This document shows positions 5,351-7,439 of a stretch of DNA of 7,439 nt, piece after piece. Where the stretch lies: assembly GCA_903953145.1 (NCBI GenBank), contig CAJBIL010000521.1, forward strand, positions 1-7,439, in the 5' to 3' direction. Under the pieces are notes generated by a model that saw only the letters and a program-made list of their open reading frames with translations, was not told the origin of the DNA and ran no database searches. The position numbers were made by a program, and so were the translations under genes. This DNA comes from an uncultured beta proteobacterium. Its GTDB lineage: Bacteria; Pseudomonadota; Gammaproteobacteria; Burkholderiales; Rhodocyclaceae. Positions within the stretch are counted from its first letter, which is position 1. Each line of letters starts with the position of its first letter.

Positions 5351-6555
5351 TGGCACAAAATCACACCAATCCCGTTGATCAGGTTGGCCGCTTCCTGACC
5401 CGGCTTGCGGCCGTCATCACGATTCTGGTCACCTTGCTGCCGCCCATCGGGTTTCTGGTCTACGCCAGGCAGGAGATCGTCGAAGGTCTTGAGCATCACA
5501 GTATTTTTCAGGCGACTGCAGTCACCCGTTTTGTGACGCGTAACCCCGATGTCTGGCAGGACTCAAGGGAGCGCCTGCTGGAAAGCCTGATTAGCCTGAC
5601 CGTACCACTTCAGCACACGATAGTTATCGATAACGCCGGGCGAGTCATTGGCGAAATCAATCCGGCAATTGCTCTGGAATGGCCGGTACTCGCCAGTGAG
5701 TCGCCATTCCACGAGTTCGGGCAGCCGGCCGGCATCGTGCGGACAGCAGCCTCAATGGCGCATATTCTGAAGATGGCGTTTGCCATCCTTATTGTTTCCG
5801 GGCTGCTGGGGTTGCTGGTTTTTATACCGATGCGCCGCGTGCCGTTAGCTGCATTGACGAATAGCATGCGTCAACTCGAACGCGGGGAGGAGCGCTTTCG
5901 TTGCCTTACAGAGATGTCTTCCGACTGGTATTGGGAGCAGGACTGCGCGCATCGGTTTACCTCTGTTTCGAGCGGCGCCGAGCGATCCGGCCTCAATGGT
6001 GTCGCTATTGTTGGTCGTTGCCTGCTGGATATCGGGAGTTCCATTTCGCAGGAAGAGCGGGCTGAGCATAGTCAATTACTGGAGAGCAAGCAGGCTTTCC
6101 GGAATTTTGAGTTTGCACTGCAAACAACCGCTGGAGAAGAGCGCTGGATCAGTGTTTCAGGTGCGCCTGTTTTCGACGAGCAGGGTGCTTTTATTGGCTA
6201 TGCCGGCACTGCGCGTGATGAAACACTTCGGCGACGGGCTGAGAATATTCTGCGGAACCAAAAAGAAGTTCTGCATGAAATGGTGGTTCGTAAAACGACG
6301 AATTTGCAGGAGGCACTTGAGACAAGCCAGCAGTTGCGGGAGATGCTAGAGAAGGCAAATCGCAAGCTTGAGAAGTTGGCCGATGCTTCTTCGAGCGATC
6401 TGCTTGCCTCTTTGCAGTCACTCAGAGCTGATTTATGTTTGCTGGAAGAAGACAAAACCTCGCAAATCAGTCCTGAAAGTCTAAAAATACTTCAGCGTAC
6501 GCTGGAGGATGTTGACAGTATGTCCCGGCTCTTGAATGCGATGAAATCACGATAA
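5350..6555 (+). CDS. Two-TM PAS sensor with degenerate histidine-kinase dimerisation domain and no ATPase domain
   Basis: The 401-residue protein has TM1 at about 17-38, a periplasmic domain of about 100 residues (39-138) and TM2 at about 139-160. A cytoplasmic PAS/PAC domain follows (about 181-293, with DWYWEQD at 192-198 and FIGYAGTARDET at 281-292), then a charged coiled coil (about 294-345). The last 57 residues resemble a HisKA helical pair. SSSDLLASLQSL (347-358) aligns with the ASHDLRAPLxxI pattern of true kinases, with the phospho-accepting His replaced by Ser349 and the conserved Pro by Ser354. The protein stops after the second helix (MSRLLNAMKSR). No HATPase domain follows, and only 85 bases remain before the next gene. 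It is thus a sensor without its own kinase activity, a pseudo-kinase remnant or an adaptor. The start is the ATG overlapping the stop of the binding-protein gene. It has no good Shine-Dalgarno sequence, so translational coupling is likely. Confidence 0.85.
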   Translation: MAQNHTNPVDQVGRFLTRLAAVITILVTLLPPIGFLVYARQEIVEGLEHHSIFQATAVTRFVTRNPDVWQDSRERLLESLISLTVPLQHTIVIDNAGRVIGEINPAIALEWPVLASESPFHEFGQPAGIVRTAASMAHILKMAFAILIVSGLLGLLVFIPMRRVPLAALTNSMRQLERGEERFRCLTEMSSDWYWEQDCAHRFTSVSSGAERSGLNGVAIVGRCLLDIGSSISQEERAEHSQLLESKQAFRNFEFALQTTAGEERWISVSGAPVFDEQGAFIGYAGTARDETLRRRAENILRNQKEVLHEMVVRKTTNLQEALETSQQLREMLEKANRKLEKLADASSSDLLASLQSLRADLCLLEEDKTSQISPESLKILQRTLEDVDSMSRLLNAMKSR

Positions 6556-6584
6556 GCCGAAGGATTTTTTGCATATAAATAGTT

Positions 6585-6621
6585 TGGCGCCAGTGCATTG
6601 CTACGCTGGCGCCATATTTTT
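6585..6621 (+). terminator. Rho-independent terminator of the cytochrome/sensor operon
   Basis: A perfect nine-base stem, TGGCGCCAG (6585-6593) with CTGGCGCCA (6606-6614), extendable by a G-T and a G-C pair, is followed by TATTTTT (6615-6621). It begins 30 bases after the sensor stop codon. It lies between convergent genes; on the minus strand the stem is followed by a poorer T-run, so it may also slow transcripts from the right. Confidence 0.85.
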
Positions 6622-6640
6622 GATGAGTGACGGGTGCCAA

Positions 6641-7006
6641 TTAGCGTCGAATGCCGCCTTCAATCAGCGTGAACCACTGCGGATTCAGCCCGGCAAGCGG
6701 GCCACGCAGTTTATCGAGTTCTGCTGCCGGGCCATGTACTTCTAGGCGGCTAATGGTGGCTATTTGCAGAGCTTCCTGAAGTAGTGCGCCGACATTATCA
6801 AGGTGTGCCAATACCGAAGCCGCATCGCTGTACCCCTCGCGGCAGTGCACTGCCTGCCCGCTGGACGAGAATGCGTAATACAAACAACCTGGCTCGTTAC
6901 GGGTACGCTCGATAAACTTAGGTCCGAGTGCTTTGAAGGCTTCAAGCTTGCCCTCGGCGACTTCAAAGTAAGGTACGAGGCTGCAGCAGGTATCGGTGTT
7001 CGACAT
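6641..7006 (-). CDS. Antibiotic biosynthesis monooxygenase (ABM) domain protein, putative quinol monooxygenase
   Basis: The 121-residue single-domain protein has a ferredoxin-like ABM fold. VPYFEVAEGKLEAFKAL (11-27) is the first strand and helix. FIERTRNEPGCLYYAF (31-46) is the family's most typical segment. REGYSDAASVLAHL (56-69) and GALLQEALQIATISRLEVHGP (73-93) complete the domain. Relatives act on quinones or remove reactive small molecules, usually as dimers without a cofactor. The substrate here cannot be read from sequence. The start at 7006 is preferred because GGAG stands six bases before it. An in-frame ATG at 7033 lacks a ribosome site and would add nine polar residues. The gene converges on the cytochrome/sensor operon and is unlikely to be part of it. 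Confidence 0.88.
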   Translation of the reverse strand: MSNTDTCCSLVPYFEVAEGKLEAFKALGPKFIERTRNEPGCLYYAFSSSGQAVHCREGYSDAASVLAHLDNVGALLQEALQIATISRLEVHGPAAELDKLRGPLAGLNPQWFTLIEGGIRR

Positions 7007-7010
7007 ATTG

Positions 7011-7016
7011 CTCTCC
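7011..7016 (-). promoter_or_regulatory. Ribosome binding site deciding the ABM gene start
   Basis: Minus-strand GGAGAG, with the GGAG core six bases before the ATG at 7006. This favours the shorter of two in-frame starts. Confidence 0.7.
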
Positions 7017-7153
7017 GGTTGATGATCGGGCATTGAGTATCGGCGGCAGGAACTTCACAGTTAAACGAGGGGGACGCGATTTTCATGTGCTGTAGAAACG
7101 CTTCATTAAATTGCCATCATCAGGACAACAACTGCTTTGACAGCATTTTCGAG

Positions 7154-7180
7154 ACTATATTTGGCCACTGGTGATGTCAA
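7154..7180 (-). promoter_or_regulatory. Candidate sigma-70 promoter for the ABM gene
   Basis: On the minus strand a perfect TTGACA (7180-7175) is followed after 15 bases by TATAGT (7159-7154, 5 of 6 matches). The spacer is two bases shorter than ideal. Initiation near 7147 would give a leader of about 140 bases, which holds no other gene that I can support. A second -10-like TTTAAT lies at 7110-7105 with a weaker -35. Confidence 0.5.
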
Positions 7181-7193
7181 CCACGCCAATTAG

Positions 7194-7439
7194 TTACTGA
7201 TAGCGTAATGCTTCAATCGGATCAAGCGCTGATGCCTTGCGTGCCGGGTAGAAACCGAAAAAGACGCCCACCCCGGCTGCGACGCCAAAGGCAACGAGTA
7301 CAGAACCTCCCGAGATGACGATGACCATGTCGGTGATCCTGTTGATCAGCAGAGCGCCACCGATACCAAGGACCAGACCGATCAGGCAACCAGCGACCGA
7401 GATCATGATGGCTTCGAGTAGAAACTGGGTCAGGATGTC
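7194..7439 (-). CDS. MacB/FtsX-family ABC transporter permease, C-terminal 81 residues (cut by right edge)
   Basis: The frame is open to the window edge and reads DILTQFLLEAIMIS at the cut. Two hydrophobic spans follow, GCLIGLVLGIGGALLI and SVLVAFGVAAGVGVFFGFYP, then the hallmark PARKASALDPIEALRYQ end of MacB-type permeases (PARKAAxLDPIEALRYE in the family). Such inner-membrane proteins work with an ATPase and a periplasmic adaptor in export or envelope remodelling. Only the last of the usual four membrane spans and its neighbour are visible, so the substrate and subfamily are unknown. It reads toward the ABM gene. A likely promoter for that gene lies between them, so the two are probably separate units. 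Confidence 0.9.
   Translation of the reverse strand, partial: DILTQFLLEAIMISVAGCLIGLVLGIGGALLINRITDMVIVISGGSVLVAFGVAAGVGVFFGFYPARKASALDPIEALRYQ

Noticed and set aside
6760..7086. Minus-strand 108-codon frame overlapping the ABM gene
   Set aside because: It is a shifted frame of the ABM gene, whose own frame carries clear family motifs and a good ribosome site.
7161..7189. Interrupted inverted repeat (TTGGC...GCCAA) just after the permease stop codon, as a terminator
   Set aside because: The stem has an uneven internal loop, no T-run follows on the minus strand, and it overlaps the better-supported -35 element of the ABM promoter.

Overview
The window is about 7.4 kb of GC-rich chromosomal DNA from a proteobacterium, most likely a betaproteobacterium close to the Rhodocyclales (Dechloromonas/Azospira-like). 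That placement is inferred from the style of the Tex and antibiotic-biosynthesis-monooxygenase (ABM) proteins and the cytochrome content, not from a search. It is densely coded, with no RNA genes, insertion sequences or CRISPR arrays that I can see. No gene-free stretch is longer than about 220 bases.

Left part, minus strand (1-2163): the N-terminal two thirds of the transcription accessory protein Tex, running off the left edge, and upstream of it a gamma-carbonic-anhydrase-like left-handed beta-helix protein. These are ordinary housekeeping genes.

Centre, plus strand (2243-6621): a five-gene block between a candidate promoter/operator and a strong rho-independent terminator. The first three genes form a recognisable electron-transfer module. 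They are SHP (a monoheme c-type cytochrome with a predicted Asn distal ligand that binds O2 and NO in the characterised homologue), DHC (a soluble diheme cytochrome c) and a membrane cytochrome b561. The cytochrome b561 carries a second DHC domain fused to its C-terminus. Electrons would flow from the membrane quinol pool through the b hemes and fused c hemes to DHC and then SHP, with up to seven hemes in the set. After a 73-base gap come a PstS-like periplasmic binding protein (TTG start) and a two-TM PAS sensor joined by a stop/start overlap. No transporter genes accompany the binding protein. The sensor ends in what looks like a histidine-kinase dimerisation helix pair that has lost its phospho-accepting His and has no ATPase domain. 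The block therefore looks like a periplasmic gas/redox module next to a ligand-sensing pair with an unusual, non-kinase output.

The upstream region holds TTAA half-sites with the spacing expected of a QseB/PmrA-type OmpR-family response regulator. This suggests that an outside two-component system controls the block.

Right part, minus strand (6641-7439): an ABM-domain small protein with its own candidate promoter, then the C-terminal end of a MacB/FtsX-type ABC transporter permease cut by the right edge.
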